64,000 bases of DNA. Source: Vespa crabro (taxonomy: Eukaryota > Arthropoda > Insecta > Hymenoptera > Vespidae). The position numbers and the translations under genes are program-made. Below the pieces are notes generated by a model. It was not told where the DNA came from and did no database searches. It saw nothing but the letters and a program-made list of their open reading frames with translations. Location: positions 53,079 to 117,078 of the forward strand of contig NW_025813618.1 of assembly GCF_910589235.1 (NCBI RefSeq). Direction: 5' to 3'. Below are positions 52,844-64,000 of the stretch, in pieces. The stretch's first letter is position 1. Every line of letters starts with the position of its first letter.

Positions 52844-54207
52844 GTCGAAAAACGTAATCGACATACGTGAATTTCGGTATATGCGAAGATAAAATCGTGA
52901 AATCTTTAATAATACTTGTGCCACAGTTAGAAAAAAGTTACCAATCGATTCAGAACATTGCATTTCATAAGATCAAACATCTATTTTATATTGGAATCAA
53001 AGTTTTTAACATTCTTTCATATCGTATATACGATTTTTCGCTCATATACGCGTATCGTCGAAAAACGAAAACTTGAAATCTCGTTCAATTTCAATGATTT
53101 TATATTCTATCGATGCAGAATAAAGAATATAACAAGAATATAACGTTTTTACTATGTTTAAATACGCGTTTTCATATGATAATTGTCGAAAAACGTAATC
53201 GACATACGCGAATTTCGGTATATGCGAAGATAAAATCGTGAAATCTTTAATAATACTTGTGCCACAGTTAGAAAAATGTTACCAATCGATTCAGAACATT
53301 GCATTTCATAAGATCAAACATCTATTTTATATTGGAATCAAAGTTTTTAACATTCTTTCATATCGTATATACGATTTTTCGCTCATATACGCGTATCGTC
53401 GAAAAACGAAAACTTGAAATCTCGTTCAATTTCAATGATTTTATATTCTATCGATGCAGAATAAAGAATATAACAAGAATATAACGTTTTTACTATGTTT
53501 AAATACGCGTTTTCATATGATAATTGTCGAAAAACGTAATCGACATACGCGAATTTCGGTATATGCGAAGATAAAATCGTGAAATCTTTAATAATACTTG
53601 TGCCACAGTTAGAAAAATGTTACCAATCGATTCAGAACATTGCATTTCATAAGATCAAACATCTATTTTATATTGGAATCAAAGTTTTTAACATTCTTTC
53701 ATATCGTATATACGATTTTTCGCTCATATACGCGTATCGTCGAAAAACGAAAACTTGAAATCTCGTTCAATTTCAATGATTTTATATTCTATCGATGCAG
53801 AATAAAGAATATAACAAGAATATAACGTTTTTACTATGTTTAAATACGCGTTTTCATATGATAATTGTCGAAAAACGTAATCGACATACGCGAATTTCGG
53901 TATATGCGAAGATAAAATCGTGAAATCTTTAATAATACTTGTGCCACAGTTAGAAAAATGTTACCAATCGATTCAGAACATTGCATTTCATAAGATCAAA
54001 CATCTATTTTATATTGGAATCAAAGTTTTTAACATTCTTTCATATCGTATATACGATTTTTCGCTCATATACGCGTATCGTCGAAAAACGAAAACTTGAA
54101 ATCTCGTTCAATTTCAATGATTTTATATTCTATCGATGCAGAATAAAGAATATAACAAGAATATAACGTTTTTACTATGTTTAAATACGCGTTTTCATAT
54201 GATAATT

Positions 54208-54889
54208 GTCGAAAAACGTAATCGACATACGCGAATTTCGGTATATGCGAAGATAAAATCGTGAAATCTTTAATAATACTTGTGCCACAGTTAGAAAAAT
54301 GTTATCAATCGATTCAGAACATTGCATTTCATAAGATCAAACATCTATTTTATATTGGAATCAAAGTTTTTAACATTCTTTCATATCGTATATAAGATTT
54401 TTCGCTCATATACGCGTATCGTCGAAAAACGAAAACTTGAAATCTCGTTCAATTTCAATGATTTTATATTCTATCGATGCAGAATAAAGAATATAACAAG
54501 AATATAACGTTTTTACTATGTTTAAATACGCGTTTTCATATGATAATTGTCGAAAAACGTAATCGACATACGCGAATTTCGGTATATGCGAAGATAAAAT
54601 CGTGAAATCTTTAATAATACTTGTGCCACAGTTAGAAAAATGTTATCAATCGATTCAGAACATTGCATTTCATAAGATCAAACATCTATTTTATATTGGA
54701 ATCAAAGTTTTTAACATTCTTTCATATCGTATATAAGATTTTTCGCTCATATACGCGTATCGTCGAAAAACGAAAACTTGAAATCTCGTTCAATTTCAAT
54801 GATTTTATATTCTATCGATGCAGAATAAAGAATATAACAAGAATATAACGTTTTTACTATGTTTAAATACGCGTTTTCATATGATAATT
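54208..54889 (+). repeat. Recent single-monomer tandem duplication
   Basis: Two adjacent 341 bp copies both have GTTATCAATCG and TATATAAGATT. The second marker is seen nowhere else that I found; the first also occurs at 56595-56935. I saw no difference between the two copies. Confidence 0.85.
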
Positions 54890-57617
54890 GTCGAAAAACG
54901 TAATCGACATACGCGAATTTCGGTATATGCGAAGATAAAATCGTGAAATCTTTAATAATACTTGTGCCACAGTTAGAAAAATGTTACCAATCGATTCAGA
55001 ACATTGCATTTCATAAGATCAAACATCTATTTTATATTGGAATCAAAGTTTTTAACATTCTTTCATATCGTATATACGATTTTTCGCTCATATACGCGTA
55101 TCGTCGAAAAACGAAAACTTGAAATCTCGTTCAATTTCAATGATTTTATATTCTATCGATGCAGAATAAAGAATATAACAAGAATATAACGTTTTTACTA
55201 TGTTTAAATACGCGTTTTCATATGATAATTGTCGAAAAACGTAATCGACATACGCGAATTTCGGTATATGCGAAGATAAAATCGTGAAATCTTTAATAAT
55301 ACTTGTGCCACAGTTAGAAAAATGTTACCAATCGATTCAGAACATTGCATTTCATAAGATCAAACATCTATTTTATATTGGAATCAAAGTTTTTAACATT
55401 CTTTCATATCGTATATACGATTTTTCGCTCATATACGCGTATCGTCGAAAAACGAAAACTTGAAATCTCCTTCAATTTCAATGATTTTATATTCTATCGA
55501 TGCAGAATAAAGAATATAACAAGAATGTAACGTTTTTACTATGTTTAAATACGCGTTTTCATATGATAATTGTCGAAAAACGTAATCGACATACGCGAAT
55601 TTCGGTATATGCGAAGATAAAATCGTGAAATCTTTAATAATACTTGTGCCACAGTTAGAAAAATGTTACCAATCGATTCAGAACATTGCATTTCATAAGA
55701 TCAAACATCTATTTTATATTGGAATCAAAGTTTTTAACATTCTTTCATATCGTATATACGATTTTTCGCTCATATACGCGTATCGTCGAAAAACGAAAAC
55801 TTGAAATCTCGTTCAATTTCAATGATTTTATATTCTATCGATGCAGAATAAAGAATATAACAAGAATATAACGTTTTTACTTTGTTTAAATACGCGTTTT
55901 CATATGATAATTGTCGAAAAACGTAATCGACATACACGAATTTCGGTATATGCGAAGATAAAATCGTGAAATCTTTAATAATACTTGTGCCACAGTTAGA
56001 AAAATGTTACCAATCGATTCAGAACATTGCATTTCATAAAATCAAACATCTATTTTATATTGGAATCAAAGTTTTTAACATTCTTTCATATCGTATATAC
56101 GATTTTTCGCTCATATACGCGTATCGTCGAAAAACGAAAACTTGAAATCTCGTTCAATTTCAATGATTTTATATTCTATCGATGCAGAATAAAGAATATA
56201 ACAAGAATATATCGTTTTTACTATGTTTAAATACGCGTTTTCATATGATAATTGTCGAAAAACGTAATCGACATACGCGAATTTCGGTATATGCGAAGAT
56301 AAAATCGTGAAATCTTTAATAATACTTGTGCCACAGTTAGAAAAATGTTACCAATCGATTCAGAACATTGCATTTCATAAGATCAAACATCTATTTTATA
56401 TTGGAATCAAAGTTTTTAACATTCTTTCATATCGTATATACGATTTTTCGCTCATATACGCGTATCGTCGAAAAACGAAAACTTGAAATCTCGTTCAATT
56501 TCAATGATTTTATATTCTATCGATGCAGAATAAAGAATATAACAAGAATATAACGTTTTTACTATGTTTAAATACGCGTTTTCATATGATAATTGTCGAA
56601 AAACGTAATCGACATACGCGAATTTCGGTATATGCGAAGATAAAATCGTGAAATCTTTAATAATACTTGTGCCACAGTTAGAAAAATGTTATCAATCGAT
56701 TCAGAACATTGCATTTCATAAGATCAAACATCTATTTTATATTGGAATCAAAGTTTTTAACATTCTTTCATATCGTATATACGATTTTTCGCTCATATAC
56801 GCGTATCGTCGAAAAACGAAAACTTGAATTCTCGTTCAATTTCAATGATTTTATATTCTATCGATGCAGAATAAAGAATATAACAAGAATATAACGTTTT
56901 TACTATGTTTAAATACGCGTTTTCATATGATAATTGTCGAAAAACGTAATCGACATACGCGAATTTCGGAATATGCGAAGATAAAATCGTGAAATCTTTA
57001 ATAATACTTGTGCCACAGTTAGAAAAATGTTACCAATCGATTCAGAACATTGCATTTCATAAGATCAAACATCTATTTTATATTGGAATCAAAGTTTTTA
57101 ACATTCTTTCATATCGTATATACGATTTTTCGCTCATATACGCGTATCGTCGAAAAACGAAAACTTGAAATCTCGTTCAATTTCAATGATTTTATATTCT
57201 ATCGATGCAGAATAAAGAACATAACAAGAATATAACGTTTTTACTATGTTTAAATACGCGTTTTCATATGATAATTGTCGAAAAACGTAATCGACATACG
57301 CGAATTTCGGTATATGCGAAGATAAAATCGTGAAATCTTTAATAATACTTGTGCCACAGTTAGAAAAATGTTACCAATCGATTCAGAACATTGCATTTCA
57401 TAAGATCAAACATCTATTTTATATTGGAATCAAAGTTTTTAACATTCTTTCATATCGTATATACGATTTTTCGCTCATATACGCGTATCGTCGAAAAACG
57501 AAAACTTGAAATCTCGTTCAATTTCAATGATTTTATATTCTATCGATGCAGAATAAAGAACATAACAAGAATATAACGTTTTTACTATGTTTAAATACGC
57601 GTTTTCATATGATAATT

Positions 57618-58981
57618 GTCGAAAAACGTAATCGACATACGCGAATTTCGGGATATGCGAAGATAAAATCGTGTAATCTTTAATAATACTTGTGCCAGAG
57701 TTAGAAAAATGTTACCAATCGATTCAGAACATTGCATTTCATAAGATCAAACATCTATTTTATATTGGAATCAAAGTTTTTAACATTCTTTCATATCGTA
57801 TATACGATTTATCGCTCATATACGCGTATCGTCGAAAAACGAAAACTTGAAATCTCGTTCAATTTCAATTATTTTATATTCTATCGATGCAGAATAAAGA
57901 ACATAACAAGAATATAACGTTTTTACTATGTTTAAATACGCGTTTTCATATGATAATTGTCGAAAAACGTAATCGACATACGCGAATTTCGGTATATGCG
58001 AAGATAAAATCGTGAAATCTTCAATAATACTTGTGCCACAGTTAGAAAAATGTTACCAATCGATTCAGAACATTGCATTTCATAAGATCAAACATCTATT
58101 TTTTATTGGAATCAAAGTTTTTAACATTCTTTCATATCGTATATACGATTTTTCGCTCATATACGCGTATCGTCGAAAAACGAAAACTTGAAATCTCGTT
58201 CAATTTCAATGATTTTATATTCTATCGATGCAGAATAAAGAATATAACAAGAATATAACGTTTTTACTATGTTTAAATACGCGTTTTCATATGATAATTG
58301 TCGAAAAACGTAATCGACATACGCGAATTTCGGTATATGCGAAGATAAAATCGTGAAATCTTTAATAATACTTGTGCCACAGTTAGAAAAATGTTACCAA
58401 TCGATTCAGAACATTGCATTTCATAAGATCAAACATCTATTTTATATTGGAATCAAAGTTTTTAACATTCTTTCATATCGTATATACGATTTTTCGCTCT
58501 TATACGCGTATCGTCGAAAAACGAAAACTTGAAATCTCGTTCAATTTCAATGATTTTATATTCTATCGATGCAGAATAAAGAACATAACAAGAATATAAC
58601 GTTTTTACTATGTTTAAATACGCGTTTTCATATGATAATTGTCGAAAAACGTAATCGACATACGCGAATTTCGGTATATGCGAAGATAAAATCGTGAAAT
58701 CTTCAATAATACTTGTGCCACAGTTAGAAAAATGTTACCAATCGATTCAGAACATTGCATTTCATAAGATCAAACATCTATTTTTTATTGGAATCAAAGT
58801 TTTTAACATTCTTTCATATCGTATATACGATTTTTCGCTCATATACGCGTATCGTCGAAAAACGAAAACTTGAAATCTCGTTCAATTTCAATGGTTTTAT
58901 ATTCTATCGATGCAGAATAAAGAATATAACAAGAATATAACGTTTTTACTATGTTTAAATACGCGTTTTCATATGATAATT
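57618..58981 (+). repeat. Dimer higher-order repeat (2 x 682 bp)
   Basis: Monomers 57618 and 58300 share GAACATAAC. Monomers 57959 and 58641 share CTTCAATAAT and TTTTTTATTGG. The type order is repeated twice in tandem. A related pair (GAACATAAC with TTCAATTATT, then CTTCAATAAT) is at 63064 and 63405, tying this block to the right end of the window. Confidence 0.82.
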
Positions 58982-60004
58982 GTCGAAAAACGTAATCGAC
59001 ATACGCGAATTTCGGTATATGCGAAGATAAAATCGTGAAATCTTTAATAATACTTGTGCCACAGTTAGAAAAATGTTACCAATCGATTCAGAACATTGCA
59101 TTTCATAAGATCAAACATCTATTTTATATTGGAATCAAAGTTTTTAACATTCTTTCATATCGTATATACGATTTTTCGCTCATATACGCGTATCGTCGAA
59201 AAACGAAAACTTGAAATCTCGTTCAATTTCAATGATTTTATATTCTATCGATGCAGAATAAAGAATATAACAAGAATATAACGTTTTTACTATGTTTAAA
59301 TACGCGTTTTCATATGATAATTGTCGAAAAACGTAATCGACATACGCGAATTTCGGTATATGCGAAGATAAAATCGTGAAATCGTTAATAATACTTGTGC
59401 CACAGTTAGAAAAATGTTACCAATCGATTCAGAACATTGCATTTCATAAGATCAAACATCTATTTTATATTGGAATCAAAGTTTTTAACATTCTTTCATA
59501 TCGTATATACGATTTTTCGCTCATATACGCGTATCGTCGAAAAACGAAAACTTGAAATCTCGTTCAATTTCAATGATTTTATATTCTATCGATGCAGAAT
59601 AAAGAACATAATAAGAATATAACGTTTTTACTATGTTTAAATACGCGTTTTCATATGATAATTGTCGAAAAACGTAATCGACATACGCGAATTTCGGTAT
59701 ATGCGAAGATAAAATCGTGAAATCTTTAATAATACTTGTGCCACAGTTAGTAAAATGTTACCAATCGATTCAGAACATTGCATTTCATAAGATCAAACAT
59801 CTATTTTATATTGGAATCAAAGTTTTTAACATTCTTTCATATCGTATATACGATTTTTCGCTCATATACGCGTATCGTCGAAAAACGAAAACTTGAAATC
59901 TCGTTCAATTTCAATGATTTTATATTCTATCGATGCAGAATAAAGAATATAACAAGAATATAACGTTTTTACTATGTTTAAATACGCGTTTTCATATGAT
60001 AATT

Positions 60005-60339
60005 GTCGAAAAACGTAATCGACATACGCGAATTTCGGTATATGCGAAGATAAAATCGTGAAATCTTTAATAATACTTGTGCCACAGTTAGAAAAATGTT
60101 ACCAATCGATTCAGAACATTGCATTTCATAAGATCAAACATCTATTTTATATTGGAATCAAAGTTTTTAACATTCTTTCATATCGTATATACGATTTTTC
60201 GCTCATATACGCTTATCGTCGAAAAACGAAAACTTGAAATCTCGTTCAATTTCAATGATTTTATATTCTATCGATGCAGAATAAAGAATATAACAAGAAT
60301 ATAACGTTTTTACTATGTTTAAATACGCGTTAAATAATT
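60005..60339 (+). repeat. 335 bp monomer, third short copy
   Basis: It has the same ten-for-four replacement, at 60332-60335. The following monomer shares the rare ATACAATTT change with the monomer after the first short copy, which pairs copies one and three as orthologous positions of the duplicated block. Confidence 0.93.
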
Positions 60340-62385
60340 GTCGAAAAACGTAATCGACATACGTGAATTTCGGTATATGCGAAGATAAAATCGTGAAATC
60401 TTTAATAATACTTGTGCCACAGTTAGAAAAAAGTTACCAATCGATTCAGAACATTGCATTTCATAAGATAAAACATCTATTTTATATTGGAATCAAAGTT
60501 TTTAACATTCTTTCATATCGTATATACAATTTTTCGCTCATATACGCGTATCGTCGAAAAACGAAAACTTGAAATCTCGTTCAATTTCAATGATTTTATA
60601 TTCTATCGATGCAAAATAAAGAATATAACAAGAATATAACGTTTTTACTATGTTTAAATACGCGTTTTCATATGATAATTGTCGAAAAACGTAATCGACA
60701 TACGCGAATTTCGGTATATGCGAAGATAAAATCGTGAAATCTTTAATAATACTTGTGCCACAGTTAGAAAAATGTTACCAATCGATTCAGAACATTGCAT
60801 TTCATAAGATCAAACATCTATTTTATATTGGAATCAAAGTTTTTAACATTCTTTCATATCGTATATACGATTTTTCGCTCATATACGCGTATCGTCGAAA
60901 AACGAAAACTTGAAATCTCGTTCAATTTCAATGATTTTATATTCTATCGATGCAGAATAAAGAATATAACAAGAATATAACGTTTTTACTATGTTTAAAT
61001 ACGCGTTTTCATATGATAATTGTCGAAAAACGTAATCGACATACGCGAATTTCGGTATATGCGAAGATAAAATCGTGAAATCTTTAATAATACTTGTGCC
61101 ACAGTTAGAAAAATGTTACCAATCGATTCAGAACATTGCATTTCATAAGATCAAACATCTATTTTATATTGGAATCAAAGTTTTTAACATTCTTTCATAT
61201 CGTATATACGATTTTTCGCTCATATACGCGTATCGTCGAAAAACGAAAACTTGAAATCTCGTTCAATTTCAATGATTTTATATTCTATCGATGCAGAATA
61301 AAGAATATAACAAGAATATAACGTTTTTACTATGTTTAAATACGCGTTTTCATATGATAATTGTCGAAAAACGTAATCGACATACGCGAATTTCGGTATA
61401 TGCGAAGATAAAATCGTGAAATCTTTAATAATACTTGTGCCACAGTTAGTAAAATGTTACCAATCGATTCAGAACATTGCATTTCATAAGATCAAACATC
61501 TATTTTATATTGGAATCAAAGTTTTTAACATTCTTTCATATCGTATATACGATTTTTCGCTCATATACGCGTATCGTCGAAAAACGAAAACTTGAAATCT
61601 CGTTCAATTTCAATGATTTTATATTCTATCGATGCAGAATAAAGAATATAACAAGAATATAACGTTTTTACTATGTTTAAATACGCGTTTTCATATGATA
61701 ATTGTCGCAAAACGTAATCGACATACGCGAATTTCGGTATATGCGAAGATAAAATCGTGAAATCTTTAATAATACTTGTGCCACAGTTAGAAAAATGTTA
61801 CCAATCGATTCAGAACATTGCATTTCATAAGATCAAACATCTATTTTATATTGGAATCAAAGTTTTTAACATTCTTTCATATCGTATATACGATTTTTCG
61901 CTCATATACGCGTATCGTCGAAAAACGAAAACTTGAAATCTCGTTCAATTTCAATGATTTTATATTCTATCGATGCAGAATAAAGAATATAACAAGAATA
62001 TAACGTTTTTACTATGTTTAAATACGCGTTTTCATATGATAATTGTCGAAAAACGTAATCGACATACGCGAATTTCGGTATATGCGAAGATAAAATCGTG
62101 AAATCGTTAATAATACTTGTGCCACAGTTAGAAAAATGTTACCAATCGATTCAGAACATTGCATTTCATAAGATCAAACATCTATTTTATATTGGAATCA
62201 AAGTTTTTAACATTCTTTCATATCGTATATACGATTTTTCGCTCATATACGCGTATCGTCGAAAAACGAAAACTTGAAATCTCGTTCAATTTCAATGATT
62301 TTATATTCTATCGATGCAGAATAAAGAACATAATAAGAATATAACGTTTTTACTATGTTTAAATACGCGTTTTCATATGATAATT

Positions 62386-62728
62386 GTCGAAAAACGTAAT
62401 CGACATACGCGAATTTCGGTATATGCGAAGATAAAATCGTGAAATCTTTAATAATACTTGTGCCACAGTTAGTAAAATGTTACCAATCGATTCAGAACAT
62501 TGCATTTCATAAGATCAAACATCTATTTTATATTGGAATCAAAGTTTTTAACATTCTTTCATATCGTATATACGATTTTTTCGCTCATATACGCGTATCG
62601 TCGAAAAACGAAAACTTGAAATCTCGTTCAATTTCAATGATTTTATATTCTATCGATGCAGAATAAAGAATATAACAAGAATATAACGTTTTTACTATGT
62701 TTAAATACGCGTTTTTCATATGATAATT
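62386..62728 (+). repeat. 343 bp monomer, two extra T in T runs
   Basis: One T is added to the run before TCGCTC (about 62576-62581) and one to the run after ACGCG (about 62712-62716). Both are homopolymer length changes 136 bp apart in one monomer, which could be real or could be a sequencing error. Confidence 0.88.
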
Positions 62729-63063
62729 GTCGCAAAACGTAATCGACATACGCGAATTTCGGTATATGCGAAGATAAAATCGTGAAATCTTTAATAATAC
62801 TTGTGCCACAGTTAGAAAAATGTTACCAATCGATTCAGAACATTGCATTTCATAAGATCAAACATCTATTTTATATTGGAATCAAAGTTTTTAACATTCT
62901 TTCATATCGTATATACGATTTTTCGCTCATATACGCGTATCGTCGAAAAACGAAAACTTGAAATCTCGTTCAATTTCAATGATTTTATATTCTATCGATG
63001 CAGAATAAAGAATATAACAAGAATATAACGTTTTTACTATGTTTAAATACGCGTTAAATAATT
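62729..63063 (+). repeat. 335 bp monomer, fourth short copy
   Basis: It has the same ten-for-four replacement, at 63056-63059. It begins with GTCGCAAAAC, like the second short copy (52509), and is followed by an ATACGATTT-type monomer as there, pairing copies two and four. Confidence 0.93.
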
Positions 63064-63745
63064 GTCGAAAAACGTAATCGACATACGTGAATTTCGGTAT
63101 ATGCGAAGATAAAATCGTGAAATCTTTAATAATACTTGTGCCACAGTTAGAAAAAAGTTACCAATCGATTCAGAACATTGCATTTCATAAGATCAAACAT
63201 CTATTTTATATTGGAATCAAAGTTTTTAACATTCTTTCATATCGTATATACGATTTTTCGCTCATCTACGCGTATCGTCGAAAAACGAAAACTTGAAATC
63301 TCGTTCAATTTCAATTATTTTATATTCTATCGATGCAGAATAAAGAACATAACAAGAATATAACGTTTTTACTATGTTTAAATACGCGTTTTCATATGAT
63401 AATTGTCGAAAAACGTAATCGACATACGCGAATTTCGGTATATGCGAAGATAAAATCGTGAAATCTTCAATAATACTTGTGCCACAGTTAGAAAAATGTT
63501 ACCAATCGATTCAGAACATTGCATTTCATAAGATCAAACATCTATTTTATATTGGAATCAAAGTTTTTAACATTCTTTCATATCGTATATACGATTTTTC
63601 GCTCATATACGCGTATCGTCGAAAAACGAAAACTTGAAATCTCGTTCAATTCCAATGATTTTATATTCTATCGATGCAGAATAAAGAATATAACAAGAAT
63701 ATAACGTTTTTACTATGTTTAAATACGCGTTTTCATATGATAATT

Positions 63746-64000
63746 GTCGAAAAACGTAATCGACATACGCGAATTTCGGTATATGGGAAGATAAAATCGT
63801 GAAATCTTTAATAATACTTGTGCCACAGTTAGAAAAATGTTACCAATCGATTCAGAACATTGCATTTCATAAGATCAAACATCTATTTTATATTGGAATC
63901 AAAGTTTTTAACATTCTTTCATATCGTATATACGATTTTTCGCTCATATACGCGTATCGTCGAAAAACGAAAACTTGAAATCTCGTTCAATTTCAATGAT
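63746..64000 (+). repeat. Partial monomer cut by the window end
   Basis: These are the first 255 bases of the next copy, of majority type as far as it goes. The preceding monomer (63405-63745) has TCCAATGAT and CTTCAATAAT. The array plainly continues beyond the window. Confidence 0.97.

Larger units (their letters stand above)
49446..53184 (+). repeat. About 10.2 kb-offset block, left copy, with two 335 bp monomers
   Basis: Marker order: GTTAGTAAAATG (49446), short monomer (49787), ACGTGAA/AAAAAAGTTACC/ATACAATTT type (50122), two ordinary copies, GTTAGTAAAATG (51145), GTCGCAAAAC (51486), GTTAGTAAAATG (51827), GTCGCAAAAC (52168, 52509, the latter short), then ACGTGAA/AAAAAAGTTACC (52844). Nearly the same order recurs from 59664, offset 10,218-10,220 bp (30 monomers, less two 6 bp deletions). 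The end of the block is placed only to the nearest monomer. Confidence 0.82.
59664..63404 (+). repeat. About 10.2 kb-offset block, right copy, with two 335 bp monomers
   Basis: This is the partner of 49446-53184. Order: GTTAGTAAAATG (59664), short monomer (60005), ACGTGAA/AAAAAAGTTACC/ATACAATTT type (60340), two ordinary copies, GTTAGTAAAATG (61363), GTCGCAAAAC (61704), a GTTAATAAT/CATAATAAG copy (62045), GTTAGTAAAATG (62386), GTCGCAAAAC short copy (62729), ACGTGAA type (63064). The 62045 copy is like 59323, so this side has also had later local exchange. Confidence 0.8.
1..64000 (+). repeat. Satellite DNA array, 341 bp monomer, about 187.7 copies
   Basis: The sequence at position 1 recurs every 341 bases to the end of the window, always on the same strand. 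Counting phase through the window gives 187 complete monomers (1-63745) and one 255 bp partial monomer. Of these, 178 are 341 bp, two are 340, two are 342, one is 343 and four are 335 bp; the sum is exactly 63745. Copies differ by scattered substitutions, typically a few per monomer. There is no spacer, gene or inserted element. Such arrays in eukaryotes normally form constitutive heterochromatin, often at or near centromeres; that location is inferred, not shown. The satellite family is not one I recognise by name. Neither array edge is inside the window. Confidence 0.99.

Noticed and set aside
1..64000. CRISPR array
   Set aside because: Repeats abut directly with a 341 bp unit and no unique spacers, and there are no cas genes. 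The repeat length is far outside the CRISPR range.
1..64000. Ribosomal RNA, 5S, histone or other tandem gene cluster
   Set aside because: No conserved rRNA, tRNA or histone sequence is visible in the 341 bp unit on either strand.
1..64000. Telomere or telomere-associated repeat
   Set aside because: No TTAGG, TTAGGG or TTTAGGG runs occur, and the unit is long and non-G-rich.
1..64000. Transposable element insertion, LTR or terminal inverted repeat
   Set aside because: All phase changes are accounted for by nine small length variants summing to -22 bp. There is no room for an inserted element and no target-site duplication.
1..64000. Assembly artefact, with a repeat unit copied by the assembler
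   Set aside because: Not excluded, but unlikely as the whole explanation. Monomers carry many different private changes and nested duplications with consistent offsets, which an assembler would not invent. Local exact duplicates (12617-13980, 54208-54889) still deserve read support.

Overview
The whole window is one uninterrupted satellite DNA array. A 341 bp, AT-rich monomer (28.7% G+C in the first copy) repeats head to tail, always in the same orientation. There are 187 complete monomers (1-63745) and a 255 bp piece of the next one (63746-64000). Of the complete monomers, 178 are exactly 341 bp; the other nine are 335, 340, 342 or 343 bp, and these lengths sum exactly to 63745. No flanking sequence, unique gene, RNA gene, transposon, inversion or spacer was found, so both ends of the array lie outside the window.

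This layout points to a eukaryote: constitutive heterochromatin, possibly centromeric or pericentromeric. The sequence alone does not name the species. The monomer combines high A+T with an unusual CpG excess: 22 CpG per 341 bp against about 7 expected, while GpC is close to expectation. This argues against long-term germline CpG methylation of the array. It would suit an insect, perhaps a hymenopteran, but that is inference only.

Neighbouring monomers are nearly identical, and shared private substitutions reveal larger duplications on top of the 341 bp period. From left to right: a 3-monomer-spaced pair (342-2046); a homogenised variant cluster (3070-5455); markers at 1,023 bp spacing (7502-9888); an exact-looking dimer duplication (12617-13980); a two-monomer haplotype copied 5,456 bp away (8525-9206 and 13981-14662); 1,023 bp spacing again (16027-18413); 14- and 17-monomer copies (20.5-30.3 kb); an 8-monomer copy (30008-34100); a clear tandem pair of 10-monomer, 3,410 bp units (38534-45353); dimers (47741-48763, 57618-58981); a single-monomer duplication (54208-54889); and a roughly 10.2 kb-spaced block carrying rare 335 bp monomers (49.4-53.2 kb and 59.7-63.4 kb). 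No single higher-order unit governs the array. The picture is of repeated unequal exchange or amplification at many scales.

The only recurrent open frame (61 codons, TTG start, one per monomer) is not credible as a gene: it has no ATG, is broken in at least 11 copies, and changes amino acids freely. Within the monomer the notable structures are two adjacent perfect palindromes (14 and 10 bp), two copies of an 11 bp motif, three copies of ATACGCG, and a CpG-rich dyad that partly resembles a CENP-B box. All comparisons were made by eye, so the marker lists are not exhaustive.
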